In this document: positions 12,615-23,889 of the stretch, in pieces
How positions within the stretch are numbered: position 1 is the stretch's first letter
How the letters are laid out: each line of letters opens with the position of its first letter
Assembly: GCA_907163345.1 (NCBI GenBank)
Contig: CAJQUN010000015.1
Span: 6,418,886-6,482,885, forward strand
Reading direction: 5' to 3'
Length of the DNA: 64,000 bases
Source: Haberlea rhodopensis
Taxonomy: Eukaryota > Streptophyta > Magnoliopsida > Lamiales > Gesneriaceae
Position numbers and translations under genes: made by a program
The notes under the pieces: model-generated
What the model was told of the DNA's origin: nothing
Database searches by the model: none
The model's input: the letters and a program-made list of their open reading frames with translations, nothing else

Positions 12615-12932
12615 GGGCCTAGGGTCGAAACCCTAGCCCATGGCCGAGCCATGGTCCATGCGGCGGCTTGGGTGCGGCGCTGCTAGGGTTCAAAACCCTA
12701 GCCGCCTTGCACCATCTTGATTCTATCGAGCCAACTTGCACCTTCTCAATACTTTATCGAGCCAAAAGAGTTCAAAACCCTAGATAGTGCGACGGCTTGA
12801 CCCATGCTCGAGCCAGGGTCCGAACCCTAGCTCTTAGGCGGCGGCCGAGAGGCCAATTTGACTAGGGTTCAAAACCCTAGCCACTTTGTAGCGGCGGCCG
12901 AGCCATGGTGACTAGGGTTCGAAACCCTAGCA
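12615..12932. repeat. Array of CTAGGGTTC/GAACCCTAG dyads in the copia A leader
   Basis: Five inverted dyads (12,615-12,639; 12,682-12,703; 12,811-12,832; 12,861-12,882; 12,911-12,932) and one half site (about 12,770-12,784) share the arms CTAGGGTT and AACCCTAG around a 2-5 nt loop. They lie in a GC-rich part of an otherwise AT-rich leader, between the primer-binding site and gag. The AAACCCTA core is also the plant telo-box. Such dyads can form small RNA hairpins or serve as protein-binding sites; the function is unknown. Confidence 0.7.
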
Positions 12933-13162
12933 CCTTGGTGGCCTCGGCCGTGAGCCTACACGAGCCATGTTCCGGTTTTTGATCACGAATTATCATATAT
13001 TTCGATCCGTCAATTATATCATATATATTATCATACGATGATCTTCACAAAATCGATTTATCCATATCATATATGAAAACACAGTTTTAAATAGCATGCA
13101 ATATTAATTCTAACATGATTAAACTATTTAACCACATAAAATCCGATATGAGCCTTGTACAC

Positions 13163-13175
13163 GGCTCTGATACCA
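13163..13175 (-). promoter_or_regulatory. Copia A primer-binding site
   Basis: GGCTCTGATACCA on the plus strand is the complement of TGGTATCAGAGCC, the initiator-Met tRNA primer-binding site. It lies one base inside the LTR edge at 13,177. Confidence 0.9.
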
Positions 13176-13176
13176 C

Positions 13177-14661
13177 TGTAAGTAACCCCATGAGCATACA
13201 ACGCAGCGGAATAAAATTTTGGGATTACAAACCAGCGATCTATACATAGGGATTCATATCGGATTAGAGAATAACAAGTGTCTTACCCTTGTAGCGTGTT
13301 TGAAGCCGAATCCACGGAGCTGCACCACGTCCTACGCCTTCTCCGAGTCAATAGCAAAACACGAATGGTTTTGCCTCAACGGTATCCACACGATCGAATC
13401 GAATGAAGGGATGGTTTAATAACAAGTTGCTAGACTTGTTATTAATCCTATACACGAAACAAACTCGATTCACAATCGAAACAACCACCAAACCACCAAG
13501 AACCCCTCGACTTTGAAGGAGGCCGAGAGCTCTTGTGATGATGCGGCCGTTTTTCTCTTGCTTGTGTAGGGTTTTGAGTGTTATGAATTGTCTTACAATT
13601 AATCACCTTGCAATCATATTAAATATAATTAATTAAAGGCTTTCTTAAAGCTTCATGGGCTTAAGCCCATGATTTAATTAATCCTTATGATAATTAATTA
13701 AGACTCCTCTTAATTATTTAATTCATCCCATGAATTTAATTTCCCTTCTCGATTTAATCTTTTGTGCGACCCGATCTCGTAATGTTGGTAGTGACATAAA
13801 ATCTCATTTTATGTCGCAAGCATCGAGCGGTATCTAGCAACACATCGATGCTACCCAAATTACGAGAATGTCAATGACTCAACATAACCTTTAGAACTCG
13901 TGATAATATTAATCATGTAACTTAATCCCTTTGTCCTTTGTGTTTAGATTGAACACGAGTCATGTAATAGTCATACTCGTATATTCAATCTCTATTTCTT
14001 GATCCCCAAGTAGAACTAGAATAAACGAATAAGCTCGATATCTCATATCGACTCATTCGAGCATGGCCATGCATTTTAGTTCTCACTTGATCAAGGGCCA
14101 AACACATCTCCTGTTATATAGGAGGGACAAATCCTATCTCGATCAGTCAACATCCCTCTACATAATTCGTAGTGTATCCAATAGTCGCCTTTATAGTATA
14201 CCCTGTTACGGGTAACGTTTGACGATATCAAGATACATAACTCCTTATGTTGGGATCTCTGATGATCACAAGTCGTAAGGATTACATACATTATTATCAC
14301 TATGAGAATTGCATATGACGATCATATAACTATCCATGTTGCATTCTCATGGTGGGTGTGTTCAGTACATCGTTCTCTAACATGTACCCATATGTTGATT
14401 TGATATCTCATATCAATGAACAATTCATCGATCAACATATACTAGTCTCTACGTATTATCATTATCCCTTTCATGATAATACTTGACTAGGAACATCTTT
14501 AAGAATAATACAATATTATTCTAAGGACATTAACATATATATTAATTCACAATGCACAGTTAAAAGAATAATATACAATAATGAATTGCCATTCATAAAT
14601 CCATAAACATTGTATGTCTTAAACAATCATCTAATGACTTGTCTTAGGGCATATCCCAACA
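13177..14661 (-). repeat. Copia LTR shared by copies A and B
   Basis: This 1,485-bp LTR (TG..CA when read on the minus strand, starting TGTTGGGATATGCC) serves as the 5' LTR of truncated copy A and the 3' LTR of full copy B. The B polypurine tract abuts it at 14,662. It is nearly identical to the LTR at 20,354-21,842, with a few indels (for example a 5-base difference at about 13,770 versus 20,950). That points to recent insertion. Confidence 0.9.
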
Positions 14662-14676
14662 AATCTCCCACTTGCA

Positions 14677-17600
14677 CTAAGACCACTCAGACATATACCT
14701 AATGCCTAGAGATCTAGTATGACGATCATGCTTCTGCTGTGACAGCGGCTTCGTCAATGGGTCAGATACATTATCATCTGTTGGTACTTTGCATATTTTA
14801 ACATCTCCCCTTTCAACGATTTCTCGAATGAAATGGAAACGCCTAAGTATGTGCTTGGATCTTTGGTGAGATCTTGGTTCCTTAGCCAATGCGATCGCTC
14901 CATTGTTGTCACAATAGAGTTCTATCGGATCTTTAATGCTAGGCACCACTCCAAGTTCAGAAATGAACTTCCTCATCCAAACAGCTTCCTTTGCTGCATC
15001 CGAGGCAGCAATATACTCAGCTTCCGTTGTAGAATCGGCTACTGTTTCTTTCTTTGAACTCTTCCAGCTCACAGCACCTCCATTTAGGCAATATACATCC
15101 AGATTGCGATCGAAAATCATCTTTGTCGGTTTGGAAGCTTGCATCAGTGTAACCCATTACATTGAGCTCTTCCTCACCTCCATAAATCAAGAATGTATCC
15201 TTAGTCCTTCTCAAGTACTTTAGGATATTCTTGACAGCAATCCAGTGACCTTCACCTGGATCAACTTGATATCTGCTCGTCATGCTCAAAGCATACGATA
15301 CATCGGGACGAGTACATATCATGGCATACATGATAGATCCAATAGCTGATGCGTATGGAATCTTACTCATGCGTTGTCTCTCATCTGGTGTTGAAGGACA
15401 CTGTTCCTTCGAGAGATAAATACCATGTGTCATAGGCACGAATACTTTCTTGGATTCTTGCATGCTAAACCTTTTAAGCACCTTGTCTATGTATGTACTT
15501 TGACTTAGACCAAGAAGCCTTCTCGATCTATCTCTATAGATCTTGATTCCTAACACATAGGTAGCTTCTCCTAAGTCTTTCATCGAAAAGCAGTTCCCTA
15601 GCCAAATCTTTACAGATTGCAAGGCAGGGATATCATTTCCAATAAGAAGTATGTCATCTACATACAACACTAGGAAAATGATTACGCTCCCACTGACCTT
15701 CTTGTAGACACAAGGTTCATCTTCATTTTTGATAAAACCAAACTCTTTGATTGCATCATCAAAACGAAGATTCCAACTCCGAGAAGCTTGCTTCAATCCA
15801 TAAATGGATCGTTGTAGCTTGCATATCTTTCCAGCATCCTTTGGATCGACAAAACCCTCGGGCTGTGTCATGTACACATCCTCGAGCAGATTTCCATTAA
15901 GGAAAGCTGTTTTGACATCCATCTGCCAGATTTCATAATCATGAAATGCAGCTATTGCAAGTAAGATCCTTATAGATTTAACCATGGCCACTGGTGAAAA
16001 GGTTTCATCACAGTCAATACCATGAATTTGTTTGAATCCTTTTGCAACCAGCCGACCTTTATAGGTTTGTACATTACCATCCATATCGGTCTTTTTCTTG
16101 AAAATCCATTTGCACCCTATGGGTCGTACCCCTTCAGGTGGATCAACCAAAGTCCATACTTGGTTTGCATACATGGATTCCATCTCAGATTTCATGGCTT
16201 CTTGCCATTTCTCAGAATCATTGCCCATTATAGCTTGTTGATAAGATGACGGCTCATCCTCATCAATAAGTAGTAAGTCACCTTGTTGAGTCACAAGAAA
16301 TCCATATCTCTCTGGCTCCCGGTGTACTCTTACAGACCTACGCTGGGCTTGTGTCTCTTGAGCAGGTGCTTCTTCCACAACAGTTTGTGGTGCCTGCTCT
16401 GTTTCCATCTCAATTTCAGGTTCAGTGTTTTCTTGTGGTTGAACTTCACTAAGTTCTATTTTTCTCCCACTGGTTTTTCTAGAAATAAATTCTCTTTCAA
16501 GAAATACACCAGTCCGAGCAACAACTATTTTGTTCTCGGTGGGATAATAGAAATAGTATCCTTTCGTTTCCTTAGGATACCCCACAAATAAACACTTATC
16601 AGATTTGGGTCCAAGTTTGTTAGTGGCGTGACGTCTAACGAAAGCCTCACAACCCCAAATCTTCATAAAAGACATACTAGGACGCTTCCCAGTCCATATC
16701 TCATATGGTGTCTTTTCCACTGATTTAGATGGAACACGGTTCAGTAAGAAAATCGCTGTTTCTAGAGCGTGTCCCCAAAATGATATCGGAAGATCTGCAT
16801 GACTCATCATTGATCTAACCATGTCTAACAAGGTTCGATTTCTCCTCTCGGATACACCATTCCATTGTGGAGTATACGGAGGAGTGAGTTGTGGGACTAT
16901 CCCACACTCCTTTAGATAGTCATGAAACTCTTGACTTAAGTATTCACCTCCTCGATCTGATCGAAGGATTTTGATACTTTTGCCAAGTTGGTTTTGTACT
17001 TCATTCTTGAAATCTTTGAACTTTTCAAAGGTTTCATGTTTATGTTTCATTAGGTACACATACCCATATCTACTGAGGTCATCAGTAAATGTAACGAAGT
17101 ATTGAAAACCACCTCTAGCTTGTGTACTTATTGGTCCACATACATCACTATGTATTAGTCCCAATAAAACATTTGCCCTTTCAACATGTCCCTTGAAAGG
17201 GGCTTTAGTCATCTTGCCCATTAAACAAGATTCGCATGTTTCATATGATTCAAAATCAAATGAATCTAATACTCCATCCTTATGAAGTTTAGATATGCGG
17301 TTCTCGTTTATGTGGCCCAAGCGACAGTGCCAGAGATAAGTCGGATTACAATCATTATTTTTAATCCTTTTAGTATTTATGTTATAGATAGGTATATCAA
17401 GATTTAATACATAAAGACCATTCACCATTTGTGCATCAGCATAAAACATATCATTTAAATAAATAGAACAACAATTGTCCTTTATTATAAATGAAAAACC
17501 ATACTTGTCCAAACAAGAAATAGATATAATGTTTTTAGTAATTGAAGGCACAAAATAACAGTCTTTTAAAATCAACGATAAACCAGAAGGTAAAGCTAAA

Positions 17601-18637
17601 TGATAATCTCCTATAGCTAATGCAGCAACTCTTGCTCCATTTCCAACTCGGAGATCAACTTCACCTTTTGCCAATGCCCTACTCCTTTTGAGATCCTGCA
17701 CATTTACACAAATGTGAGATCCACATCCAGTATCTAATACCCAAGATGAAGAAGTAGATAAATTGACTTCTATAACAAAAATACCTGAAGCGGAAGTCAC
17801 ACTTCCTTTCTTTAGATCCTCCAGATATACTTTGCAGTTTCTTTTCCAATGGCCGGTCTCACCGCAATGGAAACAGTTCCCTTCCTTTGCTATCCCTCCC
17901 TTTGGCTTTAGTGCAGAAGACTTTGGCTTAGATTTAGCAAAGACTTTCTTTGCTTTCTTGTTGCCTTTAGCTTTGGCCCTTCCTTTGCCCTTATTCACAA
18001 TAAGAACATTTGTGGCCTTAGTCTTCTTTGTATTTGCTTCATATGTTCTCAACATACCAAGCAATTGTGGTAGAGTCTTTTCCATGTCAGTCATATTGTA
18101 ATTTACTACAAATTGACTGAAGCTCTCCGGCAACGATTGCAAGATTACATCGGTGGCCAACTCTTGGTCCAATGGAAAACCTAGCTTGTCCAGATTCTCA
18201 ATGTACCCAATCATCTTGAGCACATGAGTTCCAACTAAACTTCCTTCTACCATCCTGCACTGGAATAACGCTTTAGAGACGTAATACCTCTCTTGTCTAG
18301 CTTGCTGTTGGTACAACTGCTTTAAGTGTTCGATCATATCGAACGCCTCCATTTCCTCATGTTGCTTCTGAAGCTCAGAGTTCATAGTGGCAAGCATGAG
18401 GCACCCAACATCAAGTGCGTCACTCTGATGCTTCTTGTAAGCATCTTTTTCAGCTCTTGTAGCTGTTAGGGGAGGTTCCTCAGCGAGCAAGGGTTCCTCT
18501 AGAGCATATTGTTTCTTTTCTTGTTTGAGGACTATCCTCAAGTTCCTATGCCCGTCTAGGAAATTTGTCCCATTTAATTTGTCCTTCTCAAGGACCGATC
18601 GCAGTGATAAAGTGCTAGTAACGTTTGTAGTTGCCAT
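14677..18637 (-). pseudogene. Copia B gag-pol polyprotein, one frameshift in RNase H
   Basis: This Ty1/copia polyprotein starts at ATG 18,637: gag, CCHC (about residues 253-266), protease DTG (about 297), integrase (H/C pairs, D about 496, DRGGEY about 562), then reverse transcriptase (KGRLVAKGF, DVKTAFLNG, YVDDILL at about 992) and RNase H (GYTDAS). At about 15,095-15,115 the frame shifts inside RNase H. The remaining 125 or so codons (EAEYIAASDAAKE, DNNGAIALA) lie in another frame down to 14,677. Copy A and B gag sequences differ at very few residues, notably Gly for Trp near residue 29. The protein would copy RNA to DNA and integrate it, but this copy lacks an uninterrupted RNase H. Confidence 0.9.
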
Positions 18638-19791
18638 GGATATCTACAATATAAATATGCAAAATAAGTTTATGATTTAAATCATTTAACATGGTCTTAT
18701 ATTAAATGATACTCCCACTATTTTGTTTGAAAAATATCAACCCTCGAAACCTTTAGTGGGCCAAGATCCATATTTCACTTAATCTTGAGTTAGCTTTGGC
18801 TAATCGCCCAAGACTCGGTTATTTAGGTAGACAACACTTTGTCAATTACATCACATATAATTCTTGGATAGTTGGACGAACAACACTTTGTTCAATTCAT
18901 CAAATGAATTATAATCCAACCCATGCCTCTAGGTTCCCAATCCTATTGAGATAACCTAGTTAAGTCGTACCCAATTAAAGTATGACGGATATCACTTTTA
19001 TCCTTTCGCGCCTTACTAAGATTGCCACGGTGCTTTGCTTTGGCAAACCCACACATGTACAATCGAAGTTATTGACGAGTACTTTTATTTGGAAGGCATC
19101 TAAAACTTAATATTTTAGAGGGATTTATTGATCTCATGATTAATTTGATAATTTAAAATATGTCCACTACATATAGTTGTATACATATCTACATATATGT
19201 GTAATACTATTATCAAACTAAAACATAAGATAAATCATGCATCAACATACATAATTAAAACGTGACATGGTTATAGCCCCTACTAATGAGTTTCTCAAGC
19301 CAATGAGAAACTCCTATGAGTCAACCTAAGGTAACTTCATAAGCACCTTCCTTTGGCTCCAATTTGTGAATGGCCTCCTCATCCCGGCACGATGCTCCAT
19401 CTTCATTGATCACCATCAATAAAATAAACTACACTATTTTACAAGATATAGAATTCCTCGATTCACATTCGAGGGGAACATAGGGGAGGGATAACATTTA
19501 GAATGAAATAGAGAAAGGCACGACACGCAGGTCGTATTATAAATTACAATCATTCACAAATCCTATCTAATAGGTCAAAGGGCTATAACCACGCACCATG
19601 CTCAAACAACACATAAAGCATGCATTAACATTTAATTAATTAAATTCTAAACAATTTAAATTTAATTCTAATTAAAACTGTAAAATAATTTTTGAATTAT
19701 CGTACGCTCGGGACATCACATGCCACGAACTAAAGCGACTAAAACACGAACCACCATGATTCGAACCAAAACCCACGGCTGGACCAATAGT

Positions 19792-20109
19792 GGGCCTAGG
19801 GTCGAAACCCTAGCCCATGGCCGAGCCATGGTCCATGCGGCGGCTTGGGTGCGGCGCTGCTAGGGTTCAAAACCCTAGCCGCCTTGCACCATCTTGATTC
19901 TATCGAGCCAACTTGCACCTTCTCAATACTTTATCGAGCCAAAAGAGTTCAAAACCCTAGATAGTGCGACGGCTTGACCCATGCTCGAGCCAGGGTCCGA
20001 ACCCTAGCTCTTAGGCGGCGGCCGAGAGGCCAATTTGACTAGGGTTCAAAACCCTAGCCACTTTGTAGCGGCGGCCGAGCCATGGTGACTAGGGTTCGAA
20101 ACCCTAGCA
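19792..20109. repeat. CTAGGGTTC/GAACCCTAG dyad array in the copia B leader
   Basis: These are the same five dyads and one half site as at 12,615-12,932, with unchanged spacing. The array is therefore a fixed part of this family's 5' leader and not a chance feature of one copy. Confidence 0.7.
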
Positions 20110-20353
20110 CCTTGGTGGCCTCGGCCGTGAGCCTACACGAGCCATGTTCCGGTTTTTGATCACGAATTATCATATATTTCGATCCGTCAATTATATCATA
20201 TATATTATCATACGATGATCTTCACAAAATCGATTTATCCATATCATATATGAAAATACAGTTTTAAATAGCATGCAATATTAATTCTAACATGATTAAA
20301 CTATTTAACCACATAAAATCCGATATGAGCCTTGTACACGGCTCTGATACCAC

Positions 20354-21842
20354 TGTAAGTAACCCCATGAGCATACAACGCAGCGGAATAAAATTTTGGG
20401 ATTACAAACCAGCGATCTATACATAGGGATTCATATCGGATTAGAGAATAACAAGTGTCTTACCCTTGTAGCGTGTTTGAAGCCGAATCCACGGAGCTGC
20501 ACCACGTCCTACGCCTTCTCCGAGTCAATAGCAAAACACGAATGGTTTTGCCTCAACGGTATCCACACGATCGAATCGAATGAAGGGATGGTTTAATAAC
20601 AAGTTGCTAGACTTGTTATTAATCCTATACACGAAACAAACTCGATTCACAATCGAAACAACCACCAAACCACCAAGAACCCCTCGACTTTGAAGGAGGC
20701 CGAGAGCTCTTGTGATGATGCGGCCGTTTTTCTCTTGCTTGTGTAGGGTTTTGAGTGTTATGAATTGTCTTACAATTAATCACCTTGCAATCATATTAAA
20801 TATAATTAATTAAAGGCTTTCTTAAAGCTTCATGGGCTTAAGCCCATGATTTAATTAATCCTTATGATAATTATTAAGACTCCTCTTAATTATTTAATTC
20901 ATCCCATGAATTTAATTTCCCTTCTCGATTTAATCTTTTGTGCGACCCGATAGGATCTCGTAATGTTGGTAGTGACATAAAATCTCATTTTATGTCGCAA
21001 GCATCGAGCGGTATCTAGCAACACATCGATGCTACCCAAATTACGAGAATGTCAATGACTCGACATAACCTTTAGAACTCGTGATAATATTAATCATGTA
21101 ACTTAATCCCTTTGTCCTTTGTGTTTAGATTGAACACGAGTCATGGAATAGTCATACTCGTATATTCAATCTCTATTTCTTGATCCCCAAGTAGAACTAG
21201 AATAAACGAATAAGCTCGATATCTCATATCGACTCATTCGAGCATGGCCATGCATTTTAGTTCTCACTTGATCAAGGGCCAAACACATCTCCTGTTATAT
21301 AGGAGGGACAAATCCTATCTCGATCAGTCAACATCCCTCTACATAATTCGTAGTGTATCCAATAGTCGCCTTTATAGTATACCCTGTTACGGGTAACGTT
21401 TGACGATATCAAGATACATAACTCCTTATGTTGGGATCTCTGATGATCACAAGTCGTAAGGATTACATACATTATTATCACTATGAGAATTGCATATGAC
21501 GATCATATAACTATCCATGTTGCATTCTCATGGTGGGTCTGTTCAGTACATCGTTCTCTAACATGTACCCATATGTTGATTTGATATCTCATATCAATGA
21601 ACAATTCATCGATCAACATATACTAGTCTCTACGTATTATCATTATCCCTTTCATGATAATACTTGACTAGGAACATCTTTAAGAATAATACAATATTAT
21701 TCTAAGGACATTAACATATATATTAATTCACAATGCACAGTTAAAAGAATAATATACAATAATGAATTGCCATTCATAAATCCATAAACATTGTATGTCT
21801 TAAACAATCATCTAATGACTTGTCTTAGGGCATATCCCAACA
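20354..21842 (-). repeat. Copia 5' LTR of copy B
   Basis: 1,489 bp, TG..CA on the minus strand. Its outer end (..CCCAACA at 21,842) joins viral sequence directly. No matching 5-bp target duplication can be tested because the left LTR of the array is missing. Confidence 0.9.
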
Positions 21843-22356
21843 GTTCAGTCCACTACTCAAAAAAGATGTTAAGTTTGAGTGGAATGAAGATCACAGACAA
21901 GCTGTCAAACAGCTGAAGGAGGTTTGCAGGGAACTACCAAAGCTTGCAATACCAAACGATGAGGATGAACTGGTATTATACACAGATGCCAGTGATCAAT
22001 GGTGGGCTGCAGATCTCATGAAAATTACACCAGAATGAGAAGTGTCATGCAGATATTGCAGTGGGCTATTTGATAACAACGAAGTTATCAGATGGCACAT
22101 CAACGAGAAGGAGTTCTTTGCTGTTCGAAAGGCTTTTAAGAAATGGCCACTTTTCCTACTTGCAAAGAAATTTATCTTGAAAATAGATAATACGAGTGTC
22201 AAAGCCTTTTTAAAAAATAAAATTGAATCAAAACCAGAAAAGTCTAGACTTTTAAGATGGCAAGCTTAATGCCAATATTATGATTATGATATTGTCATTG
22301 TAAAATCTGATAAAAATATTCTTGCAGGTTTTTTGACGAGAGATGGAAGCGAGTGA
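21843..22356 (+). pseudogene. Viral RNase H domain (copy 1, broken)
   Basis: This continues the viral polymerase after the copia insertion. A connection-like piece (PLLKKDVKFEW) is followed by the RNase H motifs LYTDASD (first catalytic Asp), a Glu-containing HINEKEFFAV and KIDNTSVKAF (further Asp). In-frame stops occur at 22,036-22,038 and 22,267-22,269. The frame ends at TGA 22,354-22,356, overlapping the next ORF by 14 nt. RNase H removes the RNA template during viral reverse transcription. The same segment survives in copy 2 (60,830-61,120). Confidence 0.75.
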
Positions 22357-23660
22357 AGCTAATGCCATCATCACGAGATCAAAGCACCTCCGAGAAAATA
22401 TGGAGGAGCTAGACAAGAAGATCAACGGCCTGGTGATTAATTCTCAGGTTGCGGGTCAAGTACAGGAAATGGATCTCACGAAGGTCCAACAGGCTATGAA
22501 GGCTACCATGCTGGCTCACACCTGTTTATGGGACATTCTTTATATTCCCCTCCGACAAGATGTTTCAGCAGTGAAGCTAAAGTCGTGTTCAGAGAGCCGG
22601 GCTCATCAATCGGTGTGGAGGATTCAAGTACCGCCACTACAGGTCCTAGTATTGATCCTTTCGGGGAAGATATAGAAGGAAAAATTGATTCCAAGGTATC
22701 TGGGATATCTGAATAATCAAGTCAACCCAGCACCTCAGGGGTTAAAGAGGGAGAGATTAATCTTAGGCCATCGGTGGGCAAATCTAAGATTAATACTAAC
22801 AAGAATATTGTTTCCCCAACTTCCCCTTTGCAGGAATATCAAAGATCATGGGAGAAACTTTTAACAAGGGTGGGTATAATTCCTGGAAAAATTACAGCAG
22901 ATTGGTCAGGAAAATACCCAAGAATGTGGATGCATCCTGGTGTCAAACCAGAAAGTGTTCGTGAGTGGTTTGATTTTGGCTGCCTAGCCTCAGTCTTTAC
23001 CACAGCACCAAGTTTTCCGGAAATCATAAAATTACCGGACTGGATCTATGAAGGAGTGTATGACTCATGGCAAAATAATTATACACTAGGACGATGAGAT
23101 GTTTTGGAGCTGAAATTCATAACTGCAGCCCCAGAAATTATAGGAAAAGGCCTTCGCCCTAGCTTTCATTTTGTAAAGTTACAAAGGCCTAACTGGAAGG
23201 CGATGGATCAAATAAAACCACCGCATGAAGAAACAACACTAGTTTCCCCGCTCACCGAAGATGACATTACAACCAGAAGAGCTTGGGGATTATGGGTCTG
23301 TCTCACGGAGATGGACAAAGTCAAGTATCCGTTCAAAATATTCCAGAAAACAGCGAACGGATCATTCATGATTAACTCCATGACAAGCCATACTACGAAA
23401 TTTGCCGAGGACATCTTTGAAAAGAAGAGGCAAATATTATGGGAAAACAAGATTCCGGCAACCAAAGAAACTAGCCGGGAGTTCTGTAACATGGCTCATG
23501 TGGGAAGATGGCTGGACTACATATGCCCGAGCTGCCCAGAGTAGAAAGAGCCACTGTTCGGGAAAGGGTTCCCTGTCAAACGGGACAAAAAGAAAGATGA
23601 CAAAGCAGGACCTGGCAAACGTGGAAGATTCACACGCGGACTGCAAAAGCCAAATTTTTA
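22343..23660 (+). pseudogene. Viral final ORF at the TAV/inclusion-body position (broken)
   Basis: This starts at ATG 22,343 with a coiled-coil-like N terminus (HLRENMEELDKKINGL). It changes frame near 22,510-22,530 and then stays in one frame to TAG 23,658-23,660, with stops at 22,714, 23,095 and 23,542. The best-conserved block, shared with copy 2, is TRRAWGLWVCLTEMDKVKY (about 23,276-23,330). The C terminus is Lys/Arg-rich. In caulimovirids with coat-movement order the last ORF encodes the inclusion-body and translation-transactivator protein. Position and size suit that role, but I recognise no diagnostic motif, so the function is inferred from location. Confidence 0.5.
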
Positions 23661-23682
23661 GGGACCACAGGGAGACAAGAGC

Positions 23683-23868
23683 CACGTGACTCTGACGAGG
23701 ACCACTACCATTTGAGAAAGAAAAACAAAATGGTAGGACCACTCTTCAGCCGAAAGTCAAAGGGACCGCAAGATACCAAACAAGAGAGAAGACGCATGCA
23801 ATGACGTCTGATCATAAACAAGATTTGAAGTCTGGATTTCACATCCACCTCCAAACTTCTATAAATAC
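23683..23868 (+). promoter_or_regulatory. Pregenomic RNA promoter of pararetrovirus copy 1
   Basis: A TATA box (CTATAAATACC, 23,859-23,869) is preceded by TGACGTC (23,802-23,808) about 60 bp upstream, matching the place of the as-1 TGACG element in 35S-type promoters. Further upstream are a G-box CACGTG (23,683-23,688) and another TGACG (23,693-23,697). It follows the last viral ORF directly, as in Caulimoviridae. The site matches are seen; activity is inferred. Confidence 0.65.
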
Positions 23869-23889
23869 CAAGGCATTCAGGAAGCTAAG

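Larger units (their letters stand above)
9281..13176 (-). mobile_element. Copia copy A, truncated internal region
   Basis: This internal region reads leftward: primer-binding site (13,163-13,175), a long leader, gag-pol ATG at 11,457, ending abruptly at 9,281 within pol just after the integrase C-terminal part. From 9,281 it matches the intact copy B (from 16,461) almost base for base, so the RT, RNase H, polypurine tract and left LTR of copy A are absent. The ORF fuses at the break into antisense viral sequence, giving about 35 foreign codons before a stop. The truncation point is not an LTR edge and shows no target duplication. Confidence 0.85.
14662..20353 (-). mobile_element. Copia copy B, full internal region
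   Basis: This region is complete from primer-binding site (complement at 20,340-20,352) to polypurine tract (AAGTGGGAGATT on the minus strand, ending at 14,662) and is bounded by two near-identical LTRs. Together with the two LTRs it is a full-length element of about 8.7 kb in the reverse orientation to the virus it interrupts. The only clear damage in pol is one frameshift in RNase H. Confidence 0.9.

Noticed and set aside
13219..13419. Repeated 66-codon ORF in both copia LTRs (also 20,396-20,596) and the 69-codon ORF at 14,091-14,300 / 21,272-21,481
   Set aside because: Identical only because the LTRs are near identical; the composition is not protein-like and no known LTR protein fits.
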